Positions 54,273 to 64,000 of a stretch of 64,000 nucleotides of DNA are shown one piece after another (the stretch's first letter is position 1; each line of letters begins with the position of its first letter). The notes beneath the pieces were generated by a model, which saw only the letters and a list, made by a program, of their open reading frames with translations, ran no database searches and had not been told where the DNA came from. The DNA is from Closterium sp. NIES-65 (Eukaryota; Streptophyta; Zygnematophyceae; Desmidiales; Closteriaceae). The stretch lies in assembly GCA_948144175.1 (NCBI GenBank), contig CANXME010000298.1:754001-818000 (forward strand), written 5' to 3'. The translations under genes and the position numbers were made by a program.

Positions 54273-55153
54273 TGTTGAGTGATGCTACCATTCGCATTCA
54301 CGTCTGTCTGCCTCCCATCATATGTTCGTGCGTTGCATGCGTGTTGTGAGTGTGTGCAGAAATTTGTGTTTTGTGCGGTTTGGTTTTTCTGAGTGTGTGT
54401 GTGTGAATGTTATTTGGCTTGAGCAGATATCTGAAGTGACTCCTCTGCTCAAGAGCTTTTCGAGGAACCAAGTATCGCTTCAATCGGAGCACGAACAAGA
54501 AAGTTACGAACGTTGGAGTTCGTATGCTTTTGATATTTGGTTGTGGTGACTATGGGAAGTTGTGGGGTTGACTCAATATGGGGTACAGACTTTTGAGGGT
54601 TGGGAAATTCGTCTTTTCTACTGTAGTTGCTGCCAAATGGTTGGGAGAAACCAAACCAGGTTGGCAAGTGTGGCCAAGTTGGGTTGAGGTGAATTGTGGA
54701 GGTTGGGAAAGTGACAAAAGTGAAAGTGGGGTTGCCTATGGAGAGGGGAATTGTGTGGCATGGGGTTTCCTTGGTTGGGAACTCTCTTGGGACCTTCCCT
54801 CTCGTCCTCCTCATCCCTCCTACCTGGTTTAGTGCTACTCTAACTTTCTTGTGTAGCAATCTTGAGAATTGTGAGAACTCTTGTGATTGAGTTAAGTTCT
54901 TATGGCAGCATACCTCCCTGTGCGCCGAAATTCATAAGTCGATAAATACTCCACCTTATTGTACGATTCAACTTGAGAATTGTAGCCACGCAGTAGAGCT
55001 ACAACATATTTGAGTTTGGTGAAGTTTTGACCGTAAACGTTTTGTCGACAGCGTTTCTTGTGAACTCGACGATTCTGTCCAGAATTCTAAGCCAACGATT
55101 TTGTGATAATTTCGGCTCCTAATCTTCACAGACTCGATCCTTAGTCTCTAACA
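54273..55153 (-). mobile_element. Solo LTR K inside F
   Basis: 881 bp beginning TGTTGAGTGATGC and ending TCTCTAACA, with 5-bp duplications AAGAG at 54268-54272 and 55154-55158. No primer site, PPT or coding frame inside. GC is much lower than in F. It is absent from the same place in B and E, and removing it rejoins the F frame. Orientation cannot be fixed; minus is provisional. No other member of its family is in the window. Confidence 0.88.
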
Positions 55154-56460
55154 AAGAGCACACTCACCCCCGACATACGGATGACAGATAGACTCAGACT
55201 CAGTGACAAGACTAGCAGCGTTGTCTAAACAACAGTGAGCAGCAAAGTCAACAAGCTCAGCAACTAGGGAAGACGCAGCAGTAGACTCAAACGAAGGGTC
55301 AGTGACAGCAGTGGCAAAGAGACGCATGACAGTAGGACTGGCAGCACGAAGAGAGTCAGACTCAGGGTAAGGAAGAGCAAGAAGAGAGGACTTAGGAGGA
55401 GACGGCTGTGGAGAAGTTGAGGGATGCAGTGACATCCGGTGTGTCCCACGGACCGGTGGCGTTCGCTCACGCGGAGGACGGTGACCGGTGGAAGTAGTAC
55501 GAACAGAGGACTCTGGACGGGACACAGGTGACACAGGGCGAGACTCAGGCTGACGACGCTCTGTGAGTCCGTCTGTAGGACCAGTGTAGGGAGAAGGACG
55601 AGGAATTGGCAAGGCAGGCGGAAGCTGTGACTGCGACTGGACTGGTGGTAGACACTCTACAGAGGGAGGGGGACAAGGCGGAGGTGACTGACCAAGAACC
55701 TGCTGAAGGAGTTGAACAAAGTACGGCCGCGGCCGTGAGGTGCCCCCTGGAGCAGCAGAGACAGCACCAGAACCTCCAGCAGCCCCAGCAGCACCCCAAG
55801 CACCTCCAACGTCCGGGTCTGCAGCACCAGCAGCGGCTCCAACGCCCGGGTCCGCAGCACCAGCAGCAGCTCCAACGCCCGGGTCCGCAGCACCAGTAGC
55901 AGCTCCAACGCCCGGGTCTGTAGCACCAGCAGCAGCTCCAACGCCCGGGTCCACAGCACCAGCAGCAGCTCCAACGCCCGGGTCCACAGCACCAGCAGGA
56001 GCTCCAACCCCCGGGTCCGCAGCACCAGCAGCAGCTCCAACTCCAGGGTCCGCAGCACCAGGAGCAGGGTCCGCGACAATAGGAGCGCCACTCGTGAGAC
56101 TATAGCGCCGTGCGTACCACTCACGAAGACGCTGGGGAGAGGGCAGCTCCTGCCTGGGCGAGGAAGCACGAGCACCGGCTCCAGCAGCACCTCTCATGAG
56201 GCTGCAGTACTGGAAGTACCACTCACGCAGCTGTTGTGAGGAGAGAGCTCCTCAAAGTGTAGCACTCCCAGGCTCAGCACCCGCAGACTCAGCACCAGCA
56301 GTCTCCGTACTCCCAGGTTCAGCACCCCCAGACTCCTCACCCCCAGGCTCTGCACCCCCAGACTCCGCAACCCCAGGCTCCGCACACTCAGGCTCAGCAC
56401 CCCGAGCAGGACTAGAGTCGACTGCTACCTTGACAGGCTCAACCGGGTCTACCTAGGACA
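55154..56460 (-). pseudogene. F linker with 33-bp coding minisatellite
   Basis: The polyprotein linker between integrase and RT. From about 55800 to 56085 a 33-bp unit encoding an 11-residue step near ADPGVGAAAG repeats about nine times. The downstream end has ECALC before the K boundary and upstream there are GAEP-type steps. Stops are present near 56100 and 56255. Confidence 0.85.
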
Positions 56461-57515
56461 CACCTGAGGGAGCGGCACCCTGAGGGGGGAGGGGGTCTAC
56501 CACAGCAGCACCTGCCGCGAGGAAGAGAGGCGGGGGAGGGAGCGGGGCAATGCGGTAGGGGAAGAGGCGGTAGAAGGGTACCGACTCGTCAAAGGTGACG
56601 TCCTGAGAGGCGAGGACATGGCGCAAGGTGGGGTGGTAAAACTGCCAACCAGCCGCGTCCGGAACAAAGCCTAGGAAGGCACACGGAACAGCGCGGGAGG
56701 AGAGCTTGTCCGCGGACGTATCGCGAACAAAAGCTCGGGATCCCCAGACCCGAAAACGCGACGCATCGCCAACCTCTCCCATCCAACGCAGTGTCGCGGA
56801 AGTCTCCGGCAAGGAGACACGGGGCCAGAGGTTGAGCTGATGCGCAGCGTATCGGACCGCAAACGGCCACAGAAAGTGGGGGGGTAGCAGCATGGATCAA
56901 GGAGGTACGAGCGACCTCCATGACCAAGCCAATGCGGCGCTCAGCAACCCCATTCTTTTGTGGAGAGGCCGGAAGCCTGAACGACTGGCGGATGCCGTGC
57001 TCCGCACAGTAGGCTGCCAAGAGGTCAGAGGAGAACTCACCACCTTAGTCAGAGTGCAAGCGTAGGAGAGGAAAGTCCGAGTGGAAACGCTCGCTGAGCT
57101 GGAGATGAGAAGCGCGGATCCAAGGGATCAAAACATCAGGTACCTCACCCTTGGTGCGCAAGGGGAAGACCGTGGTGTAGCGCGAGTAGTCATCAACAAC
57201 TATCAGGAAGTACCTCTCTTGACCCTGACCACGGACGCGGGCTGGGCCCCACACGTCCATGTGGAGCGTCTGCAAGGGAGCAATCGTCGGGGGAAACGAG
57301 GAGTGAGGAGCGGCGCGCTGCCGCCCCTTGATACAGGTGGGTAGGGGGGGAGAACCCTGGGAAGACCAGAGACAAGGTACCGTTTGTGCATTGCCCAAAG
57401 GCGCTGCACGGACGGGTGACCAAGGCGGTGGTGCCAAAGGACTGTCTCGTGCGCCAGAGCGCAACACGAGCAGGGGGCCGACAGCTGACCTGACGCAAAC
57501 GCAGACGCAGCTACC
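56453..57515 (-). pseudogene. F GAG-pre-integrase and integrase
   Basis: Two frames. TCIKGRQRAAPHSS, HMDVWGPARVRG and VVDDYSRYTT are in 57045-57467; a TAG replaces the arginine after RLHSD, and the frame continues with GGEFSS and NGVAERRIG. A frameshift near 56890 leads to HFLWPFAVRYAAHQ and FYHPTLRHVL. The catalytic triad is present apart from the adjoining stop. Confidence 0.88.
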
Positions 57516-58741
57516 TAAGGGGACTTAGTAGTCAGTGTGTACATGTCCGACCCCGGCTGCCGTGTGAAGGTCGCCAGGTGACGGCCCGTCCGAGCACACG
57601 TGCAGTGTGTCACGCGCTCATAGGCAGGGGTGAACTGGTGAACACCCCTGTCTTGGAGCGCACTACCCGCCACCAAGTTCGTAGAGAACGAGGGGAGGTA
57701 GAGACCGGACAGTGTACCCGACAGGACGGCCGGACAGGGGAGGACAGTGGAGGAAGTCGCAAGGAGTAGACCCCCAGAGGGGTCAGCGAGAGAGACTACA
57801 ACGGGTCGAGTAAGCTGCTCAAGAGCCATGCGGTCACGAAAGAAAGAGCGGGAGGCGCCTGAGTCTAGTGTAAAGGTGTGCAGTGCCTCAGTCGACTCAA
57901 TGACAGGGGGCGCGGACGTACCAGCACCTAGCGCAGTAGCCTCACCAGCACCTGGGGTAGCAGACACTCTAGCATCTAGGGCGTTAGCTTCACCGGGTTG
58001 AGTGCCCGGGTCGGGCGGAACACTCAGGTACTGGGCACCCTCTCCACTAATAGACATCACATATATGGCAGATAGAATAGCATCAAAGTCTAGAGCAAAG
58101 ATATCAATGTTTTGCTTCATCAGATCAGCCCAGCGGGGCAGCTCAGTGGCGTCAGGGAACTGAGTACGCCAAGCGTCGTCGAGGCGGGAGAAGCAGCGCT
58201 GCGTGGGGTGCGCCCTCCCACACGTCTGACTAGTGCGGATAACGTACATGCAGCTAAGGCCACCACCCCCCCCCCCCCCCCCCCCCCCCCCCCACGTGCC
58301 GAGCATACCACTCACGGAGCTCCTGGGGCGACGGAGAGTGCTGAAGGCTCTGGCCACCGCCAGTGCCTCAACGACCACCACTGCCGCCACCACCGCCTTG
58401 ACCACCTCCTCCCCTGCCGCCGCCGCGTCCACCGCCGCCCCCACCACCGCCCCTGCCCCTGCCACCGCCCCCGCCGTTGCCGCCACCACCCCCACTGCTG
58501 TCACTAGCCCCACCACCACCCCCACCGCCGCCACCACCCCCACCACCGCCTCCCCCGCCGTCACCTCCGCCTCCCTTGCCCCCTTTGCCCTTGTCGCTGC
58601 GGCCCCCGCTCGAAGCAGACGCAGTCCCGACCTTCTCAGCACCAAGGAGGTCGACAACAGAAGCAGAGGCGACAGAGGGAAGAAGGGGGGAAGGGGAACG
58701 CCCCTCGAAGAAAGGGGTGCGGGGGTCGCCACGAGAGGCAC
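57515..58741 (-). pseudogene. F gag C-terminus and protease
   Basis: Val/Ala-rich because of a frame change inside the glycine-rich part; a homopolymer of about 30 C on the plus strand at 58264-58293 encodes glycines. Next are the Cys/His cluster TCGRAHPTQRC, FDAILSAIYVMSISGEG, the protease FTLDSGASRSFFRD and the segment PSFSTNLVAGSALQD. It ends after SDMYTLTTKSP. Confidence 0.86.
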
Positions 58742-58867
58742 CTACATCGACTATGCTAGTCTCAGCTGCAAGCAGTTCCTTCTCGAGGAGGGCAATGGTG
58801 AGCTCAGTGGGGCAGCGAGCTAGGAAGTGGTCCCTGACAGCACGCAGAGTGTCAGGGAGGCGGGTGA

Positions 58868-59365
58868 CTAGGTGGTAGAGAGTGAGCCAGAGCGGGGGGG
58901 GGGGTTCGTGGCAAGAAACTCATCGGGCATGGCGGCACGGAAGCGGGCCTCACTAGTACGGAGGTGCGAGATGAGGTCAGCTATTGTGTGGAACGAGGCC
59001 AGGTCGGGAAACAGGTAGGGGAGGGAGAGACGGACTAGCGCGGCAGAGGCAGGTGAGGAGTAGCGGGCAACGACAGCGGTGTACAGTGCCTGTGCAGTCT
59101 TGTGCTGGCCAAAGTGCTCGCGTTCGTCTATCGGCAGGGAGTTGCGAATAGCGAAGCGAGCGTGGGCGTCACGAGTCTGCCACTGTGAGCGGGCAATGCT
59201 GTCAGCAGTAGCAGCAGGAGCAGTAGCATGGCCGAGGGCGTGATTGTACAGTGAGATGTCATCCTTGGCAGTGAGCTGTAGGAAGAGGTGTAGGTCATCT
59301 AGCCAGGTTTCGAACTTCACTGGGCGGCCCTCAGCATCGAAAGCTAGCACAGGAGGGCTAGCCAT
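58868..59365 (-). pseudogene. F gag N-terminus
   Basis: 165 codons from the ATG near 59365: MASPPVLAFDAEGR, FETWLDDLHLFLQ, ARSQWQTRD, YLFPDLASF, FLATNPPP. It ends in a shifted frame at a C-tract that has changed length. No stop interrupts it. The gag is more diverged from B than E or H are. Confidence 0.87.
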
Positions 59366-59379
59366 AGCAGTAGTAGGAG

Positions 59380-60197
59380 TAGTAGTAGAGTAGCAGTAGT
59401 AGCAGTAGGTGCACCCTCAAGACAGTAAGCAGTACGACTCAGGTAGGGCGGCTCGATCCAATATGGGAGGCGCAGCTCGGTTCAGGTAGGGCGGCTCGGC
59501 TCGGGTAGGGTGGCTCGGCCGGGTTCGGGCGGCGCGGCTCGGTTCCGGCTGGGCGGCTCGGGTCGGGCGGCTCGGTTTGGGCTGGGCGGCTCGGTTTGGG
59601 CTGCTCGGTTCGGGCGGCTCGTTCTGGCGGGGCCGTGGGTGTCGCGGTGGAGTGGTAAGGGGCGGGGTCGTTGGGGCCAGCGGGGGCGCTAAGGGGCGGC
59701 GTGTGGGTCGAGGAGGTCGACGGGGCCGCTAAGGGGTGGGCGTGCGCGGGGTATACGGGGCCGACGTGGCCTCTAACGGGGTCGCGCACGGGGCGACGGG
59801 GCCAACGGGGCCGCTAAGGGGCGGCGCGAGGGTTGAGGGGGGCCAACGGGGCTGCTAGTGAGTGGGCGCGCGCGAGGTATATGGGGCCGACGGGGCCTCT
59901 AACGGGGTCACGCACGGGGTCGACGGGGCCAGCGCGGCCGCTAAAGGGGCGGCGCGTGGGGTCGACGGGCCAACGGGGCCGCTTAGTAGTGGGCGCGCAC
60001 GGATATAGGGGGCCAACGGGGCCTCTAAGCAAGTCGCGCGCGGGGTAGACGGGGCCTTAGGGGTCCTTGAAAGAGAGGTGCACGAGGGCGCTAGAGGGGG
60101 AGGCGCTCGAGGGCGCTCCGACAGTAGAGGGCGCACGAGGGCGCTAGTAGGTACAAGGGAATGGTGGGCCCTAAGGAGCGATCCTAGGTCGAAACCT
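59380..60197 (-). repeat. F leader: GC-rich repeats
   Basis: From 59450 to 59620 a GGGCGGCTCGG repeat; from 59690 to 60060 a larger unit of about 120-130 bp containing GGGGCCGCTAAGGGG and GGCCTCTAACGGGGT recurs three times. No protein is seen. Confidence 0.8.
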
Positions 60198-60212
60198 ACG
60201 CTCTTAATACCA

Positions 60213-60337
60213 TGTTAGAATGAAGAAGTGATTGAACTATGAAAGTTGGAGTACAAGTAGGAAACCCTAACTTTGTGTACCCCCTAAAGGCTAACCCACT
60301 ATAGCCTACACAATGATAAGACGTATAGTGTTTGACA
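60213..60337 (-). repeat. 5' LTR of F
   Basis: 125 bp; several substitutions relative to the 3' copy, so F is older than B. Confidence 0.9.
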
Positions 60338-60877
60338 TGGCTCACCTACCTGCTGACCAACCAAGGAGTGCCACCTCGTTCTTCTCCAGTTCTGTACATA
60401 GACAACAAGGCCATGCTAGCCTTGTGTCGGGAGCACAGACTGGAGCACAGAACGAAGCACATTGCTCTTCGCTACTTCCTTGCTCGTGAGCTGCAGTAGC
60501 GTGGTCAGCTACGCCTTGCTTACGTGGCCTCTGAGGCCAACACTGCTGATATATTTACCAAGGCACTTCCGCCTTGTGATCATCAGCGCTTCTGTACGAT
60601 GCTAGGTCTTGTGCCTACTTGGCCTCACTTGCTCACTTCTACACCTTGCTTGTATTGTGATCTATCTATACCTACACTTGCTTGTTTACCTTTATATATA
60701 ATCTTGCATGTGAACTGGCCTTGTGGCCTTGAATTGGTTCTCGGAATTTGTGGTGACGTTGTGATCCACCCTGAGCTTGCTTTGCTTTGCTTGAATGGTC
60801 GTGTGACTTCTTGTTCTCCCCCACTTTGCCTATGGGGGTGTGTCAAACTCATATGCTATAGTTTGTGTAGGCTTTAG
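60338..60877 (+). pseudogene. E RNase H end
   Basis: Continues the E frame after F: LTYLLTNQGVPP, YIDNKAMLALC, EHRTKHIALRYF, a TAG at 60497, then ANTADIFTKALPP. The stop found after PHLL in B is lost, so the frame runs into the LTR. Confidence 0.9.
60818..60838 (+). promoter_or_regulatory. PPT-region hairpin of E
   Basis: CCCCCA, 9-base loop CTTTGCCTA, TGGGGG, two bases before the 3' LTR. Confidence 0.75.
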
Positions 60878-60966
60878 TGGTGTAGAAAATATGGGGTACA
60901 ACACTTTTAGGTTTTCCTACTTGTACCCACCTCTTTCCTAGTTCATTCAATCCTCATTTCTTCACA
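60841..60966 (+). repeat. 3' LTR of E
   Basis: 126 bp, TGTCAAACTC to CTTCACA, uninterrupted; it shows the target text CTCTTTCCTAGTTC into which C1 inserted in the 5' copy. Confidence 0.93.
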
Positions 60967-61500
60967 CTCGCTTACCAATGCCGAGAACTGAGGCAGTTAG
61001 AGCAGCTGCATCCTACGAATTGCCTTGCACTGTTGCCTTTTTGTCGTTGCTAGCGGTGCCTTGCTCAGTGGCTCGACAATGACAAAGGCACTTCTATTGG
61101 TGTACGTAGCAAATTAGACATTCACTTAGCAGTGCTGTCGCAAGTCTGAGCAACGATTGGTCATAATGGCATCTTGGCAAAAATGAGGTGTCCAACGAAA
61201 TCCAGCTCGACAATTAGAAATGGCTCGCTAACTGCTGCCAGCTTGACAAATGTGCAGTTTCCAAAACATATTGTACACGTTTTGTTCAAACCAGAGACCC
61301 ACTAGATAAGAATCATCATTACATCTAATATCTCTTTTCAAAACCCTACAATAATAAGAACAAATGGTCCAAAATATAGGTAATACCTGACCACAGGCAC
61401 AAAAACCCAGCGCATGGTGCGGCTATAGCAGTTTTTCCCCATATGTTCACAAATTCGTCAATATTTTGATCAAATAATGAGAAAGCTGGAACAAGAATGA
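60967..61500. other. Unassigned sequence
   Basis: Moderate GC, no recognised coding frame, LTR end or repeat. It stands between the target duplication of E and the truncated end of H. Confidence 0.55.
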
Positions 61501-62676
61501 GGGGGCAGCCGGACACGTGAGGACAGTGGAGAAGTGAGAGAGGATAGGACCCCCAGAGGGGTCTGCCAGGGAGACCGCAACCGGCCGACAAAGCGGCGTG
61601 AGAGTGGTGCGGTCTCAAAAGAAGGAGCGAGAAGCCCCTGAGTCAAGTGTGAAGGTGAGGGAGGCCGAAGCCAACACGGTACCTGAGAGCACAGACTCAC
61701 CAGGACCTGAGGACGCAGACGCATTGGCACCTAGAGCAACAGCCTCACTGGCACCTAGAGCAGCAGCCTCACCAATACCTAGAGCAGCAGTCTCAATGCC
61801 CGGGTCGGGCGAGAAACCCCGGTAAGAGTCACCCTCATCACTAATAGTCACAACATACATGGCAGCAAGAATAGCATCAAACTCAAGATCAAGGATAGCT
61901 ACACCCGCCCTAGACAGCTCACCCTAGCAGGGGATCTCAGTGGCCTCAAGGAACTGGTGACGCCAAGCGTCTGACAGGCGACCAAAGCAGCGCTGGGTGG
62001 GGTGTGCACCCCCACACTGCTCACCCGCACGGTCGCCGGTGCGTAGGACGTAGGTGCACGGACCAAGACCCCCACCACGCTGACGTGCAGCGTACCACTC
62101 ACAGAGCTGCTGAGGGGGGGGGATGTCCCGAGAACGCTGTTGCTGCTGCTGCTCGCGCTGACCACCACCGGAGCTGCTCCGCTGCGAAGCGCCACCCCGA
62201 CCAGCTCCACCTCCTCCACCACCGCCTCCTCCATCTCCGCCCCCACCGCCGCCTCCGCTCCCACCGCTACCGCCTCCGCCGCCTCCGCCTCCACTGCGCC
62301 ACCGACACCTCCACCCCCGCCACCACTCCCACCGCCACCCCCACTTCCTCTGCCGCCTCCACCGCCACCTCCACCAACCCCGCTAGCTCCTCCCGCGCCC
62401 TTGCCCCCCTTGCCCTTGCCAGAGCGAATCCCACTAGGGGCAGATGCCGCACCGACTCACTCAAGGCCAACGAGGTCGGCCGCAGCAGCAGAGGCGATAG
62501 AGGGCAAAAGGGGGGAAGGGGAACACCCCTCAAAGATGGGGGTGCGAGGGTCACCACGAGAGGCTCCTACAGCGACTATGCTCTTCTCCGCTGCTAGGAG
62601 GGCCTTCTCTAGGAGGTCAACAGTGAGAGTGGTGGGACAGACTGAGAGGAAGTGGTCTCTGACTACACGAAGGGAG
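61501..62676 (-). pseudogene. H gag C-terminus and protease
   Basis: Glycine-rich coding of the B type (62200-62400), the Cys/His region, ILAAMYVVTISDEGDSY, then FTLDSGASRSFF with a stop in the next codon, and VAVSLADPSGGP. Several frame changes. The C-terminal side is replaced by unrelated sequence at 61500. Confidence 0.83.
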
Positions 62677-63189
62677 TCAAGGAGGCGGGTGACTATATAA
62701 TAGAGAGTGATGTACTTGGGGGGGGGGGTTCTTGGTGCAGAACTCAGGAGGAAGCGCAGCGCGGTAGTGAGTGTCGCTAGTGCGGAGGTGCGTAATGAGG
62801 TCAGCGACTGTGGGAAAGGCAGCAAGGTCACGGAAGAGGTATGGTAGCATGAGGCGGCTCAATGCAGCAGTGGCAGGGGAAGAGTAGCGCGCAACTACAG
62901 CGTTGTACAAGGTCTGAGCACTCTTGTACTGACTAAAGTGTGCGCGCTCAGTGGTAGGCAGGTGGCGACGCACAGCAAGACGTGCAGCAGCATCGCGAGT
63001 GGCCCACTGTGAGCGAACAGTGGCGTCGGCATCGGCAGCAGGGGCAGGGGAGGCACCAGAGGTGAGGTCAAAGAGGGAGAGACCGTCTGCCCTATCGCAG
63101 TGTAGGAAAAGCTGCAGGTCATCAACCCAGACGTCAAAGTTAATGGCCCGACCCTCAGCGTCAAAAGCAAGATTACTGGGGGTGGCCAT
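62677..63189 (-). pseudogene. H gag N-terminus
   Basis: ATG 63189: MATPSNLAFDAEGR, FDVWVDDLQLFLH, TVRSQWATRD, HLPTTERAHF, YLFRDLAAF, ALPPEFCTKN. It is intact for about 155 residues and ends in a shifted frame after a C-tract that encodes prolines. Closest to the gag of B. Confidence 0.88.
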
Positions 63190-63229
63190 GACAGAAGTAG
63201 ACTAGCAGCGCTAATTGTAGAGCAAGGGC

Positions 63230-64000
63230 AGTGCAGTGACACAGGCACTGCTCTCACCAGACAGGGCGGTTTGGGCAGCTCGGTAGCACAGCAGCTCGGT
63301 AACACGGCGGCTCGGGCGACTCGGGCGGCTCGGCAGCAACTGCGGCTCGGCGGCATCCGCCGCTCGGCTCCTCAGCTGCTCAGGTGGCTCGGGCGGCTCG
63401 GGCGGCTCGGGGGGGCTCGCTCGGGCGGCTCCTGCTAAACGGGCGGCTCGGGCGGCTCTGGCGGTGCGGGCGGCTCGGGTGCGTAGGGCGGCAGGGCCGC
63501 TGGTAGGGAGGCGGAGCTGCTGGTAGGGTGGCGGGGCCGCTGGTAGGGCGGCGGGGCCACAGGTAGGGCGGCGGGGCCGCTGGTAGGTCGGCGGGGCGGC
63601 CGGCAGGGTGGCGAGGCAGCTGGTAGGGCGCCGGGGCCACAGGTGGGGCGGCGGGGCCGCTGGTAGGCCGGCGGGGCCACAAGTGGGGCGGCGGGGCCGC
63701 TGGTAGGGCGGCGGGGCCAGTGGTAGGCCGGTAGGGCCGTTGGTAGGGCGAAGAGGCCGGGTCGATGGTAGGGCGACGGGGCCGGGTCGAAGGTAGGGCG
63801 ACGGGGCCGGTACTCAGGTAGGGCGACGGGGCCGGGGTCGGGGCGCAGGTAGGGCGACGGGGCCTGGGTCGATGGAGGGGTGACAGGGCCGGGGTAGCAA
63901 GTAGGGCGACGTGGCCACGGCCGGTGCGCAGGTAGGGCGACGGGTCTAGGGCCGGGGCTGCAGGTATGGCGGCGGGGCCAGGGTCGCAGTGGGGCGACGG
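63230..64000 (-). repeat. H leader: 21-bp GC-rich array
   Basis: From 63290 a CTCGGGCGG repeat, and from 63480 to the window end units near GCCGCTGGTAGGGCGGCGGGG, 21 bp, later drifting to GGTAGGGCGACGGGGCCGG. It corresponds in place to the leaders of B, E and F. Confidence 0.8.

Larger units (their letters stand above)
52247..60337 (-). mobile_element. Element F: Ty1/copia in the RNase H of E
   Basis: LTRs 52247-52371 and 60213-60337, each 125 bp. The target duplication is TGGCT at 52242-52246 and 60338-60342. The interior is a B/E-type polyprotein with stops and frameshifts, plus solo LTR K in its linker. Primer site at 60198-60212 (minus TGGTATTAAGAGCG). Total length 8091 bp, or about 7.2 kb without K. 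Confidence 0.93.
19250..60966 (+). mobile_element. Element E: old Ty1/copia that hosts the large nest
   Basis: The 5' LTR starts at 19250, is split at 19347 by C1 and ends at 47020; the 3' LTR is 60841-60966. Both give 126 bp. Flanks CTGGC (19245-19249) and CTCGC (60967-60971) fit a target duplication with one mismatch. Without C1 and F the element would be about 6 kb. The reading frame from integrase to RNase H is kept apart from point stops. Part of gag and the protease are deleted. It is therefore a defective, older copy of the B/F/H type. Confidence 0.9.
61501..64000 (-). mobile_element. Element H: truncated B-like copia, running off the window
   Basis: Minus-strand leader, gag, glycine-rich part and protease of the B type. 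At 61500 the homology to B stops abruptly inside the segment behind the protease (GGGGCAGCCGGACACG), so integrase, RT and the 3' LTR are missing. The 5' LTR would be beyond 64000. Without the ends no target duplication can be named. Confidence 0.85.

Overview
This is a retrotransposon-dense eukaryotic window from a GC-rich genome. Primer-binding sites match plant initiator tRNA-Met and plant tRNA-Phe, and the Ty1/copia and Ty3/gypsy polyproteins are of plant type. A streptophyte is therefore most likely. A zygnematophycean alga such as Closterium is my guess from general resemblance of the high-GC copia proteins, but that is unverified. I find no intact host gene, rRNA gene or tRNA gene.

Bases 1-5531 are host or subtelomere-like: several minisatellites (38, 27, 26, 20 and 7 bp units), two tandem arrays of exon-like blocks ending in consensus splice donors on the minus strand, and degenerate telomere-like CCCTAA repeats. 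A decayed copia fragment follows at 5532-6540.

From 6557 to 19056 there is a first group of elements. A short non-autonomous element (A) has a full-length copia element (B, minus) inserted in its 3' LTR. An AT-rich stretch follows, then a 345-bp TRIM, then two more non-autonomous relatives of A (I minus, J plus) joined through their LTRs.

From 19245 to 60971 a single old copia element E (plus) holds a nested stack: C1 (copia, minus, 1-kb LTRs) sits in the 5' LTR of E, D (copia, minus) in the gag of C1, C2 (a second copy of the C family) in the pol of D, and G (chromovirus Ty3/gypsy, minus) in the pol of C2. A separate copia element F (minus) interrupts the RNase H domain of E and itself carries a solo LTR K. 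Nearly every boundary is fixed by TG..CA ends and a 5-bp target duplication; removing each insert restores the reading frame of its host wherever that can be tested. Bases 60967-61500 are unassigned, and 61501-64000 is the 5' part of another B-like element (H, minus), truncated on its 3' side and running off the window.

The families look functionally linked. A, I and J share LTR core blocks and a hairpin polypurine-tract region with the autonomous B, E and F, so they are probably mobilised by them. The C family uses a tRNA-Phe primer site, and a TRIM-like piece with nearly the same primer site is fused into the 5' end of C1. G carries a canonical -1 frameshift heptamer between gag and pol, and a C-terminal chromodomain.
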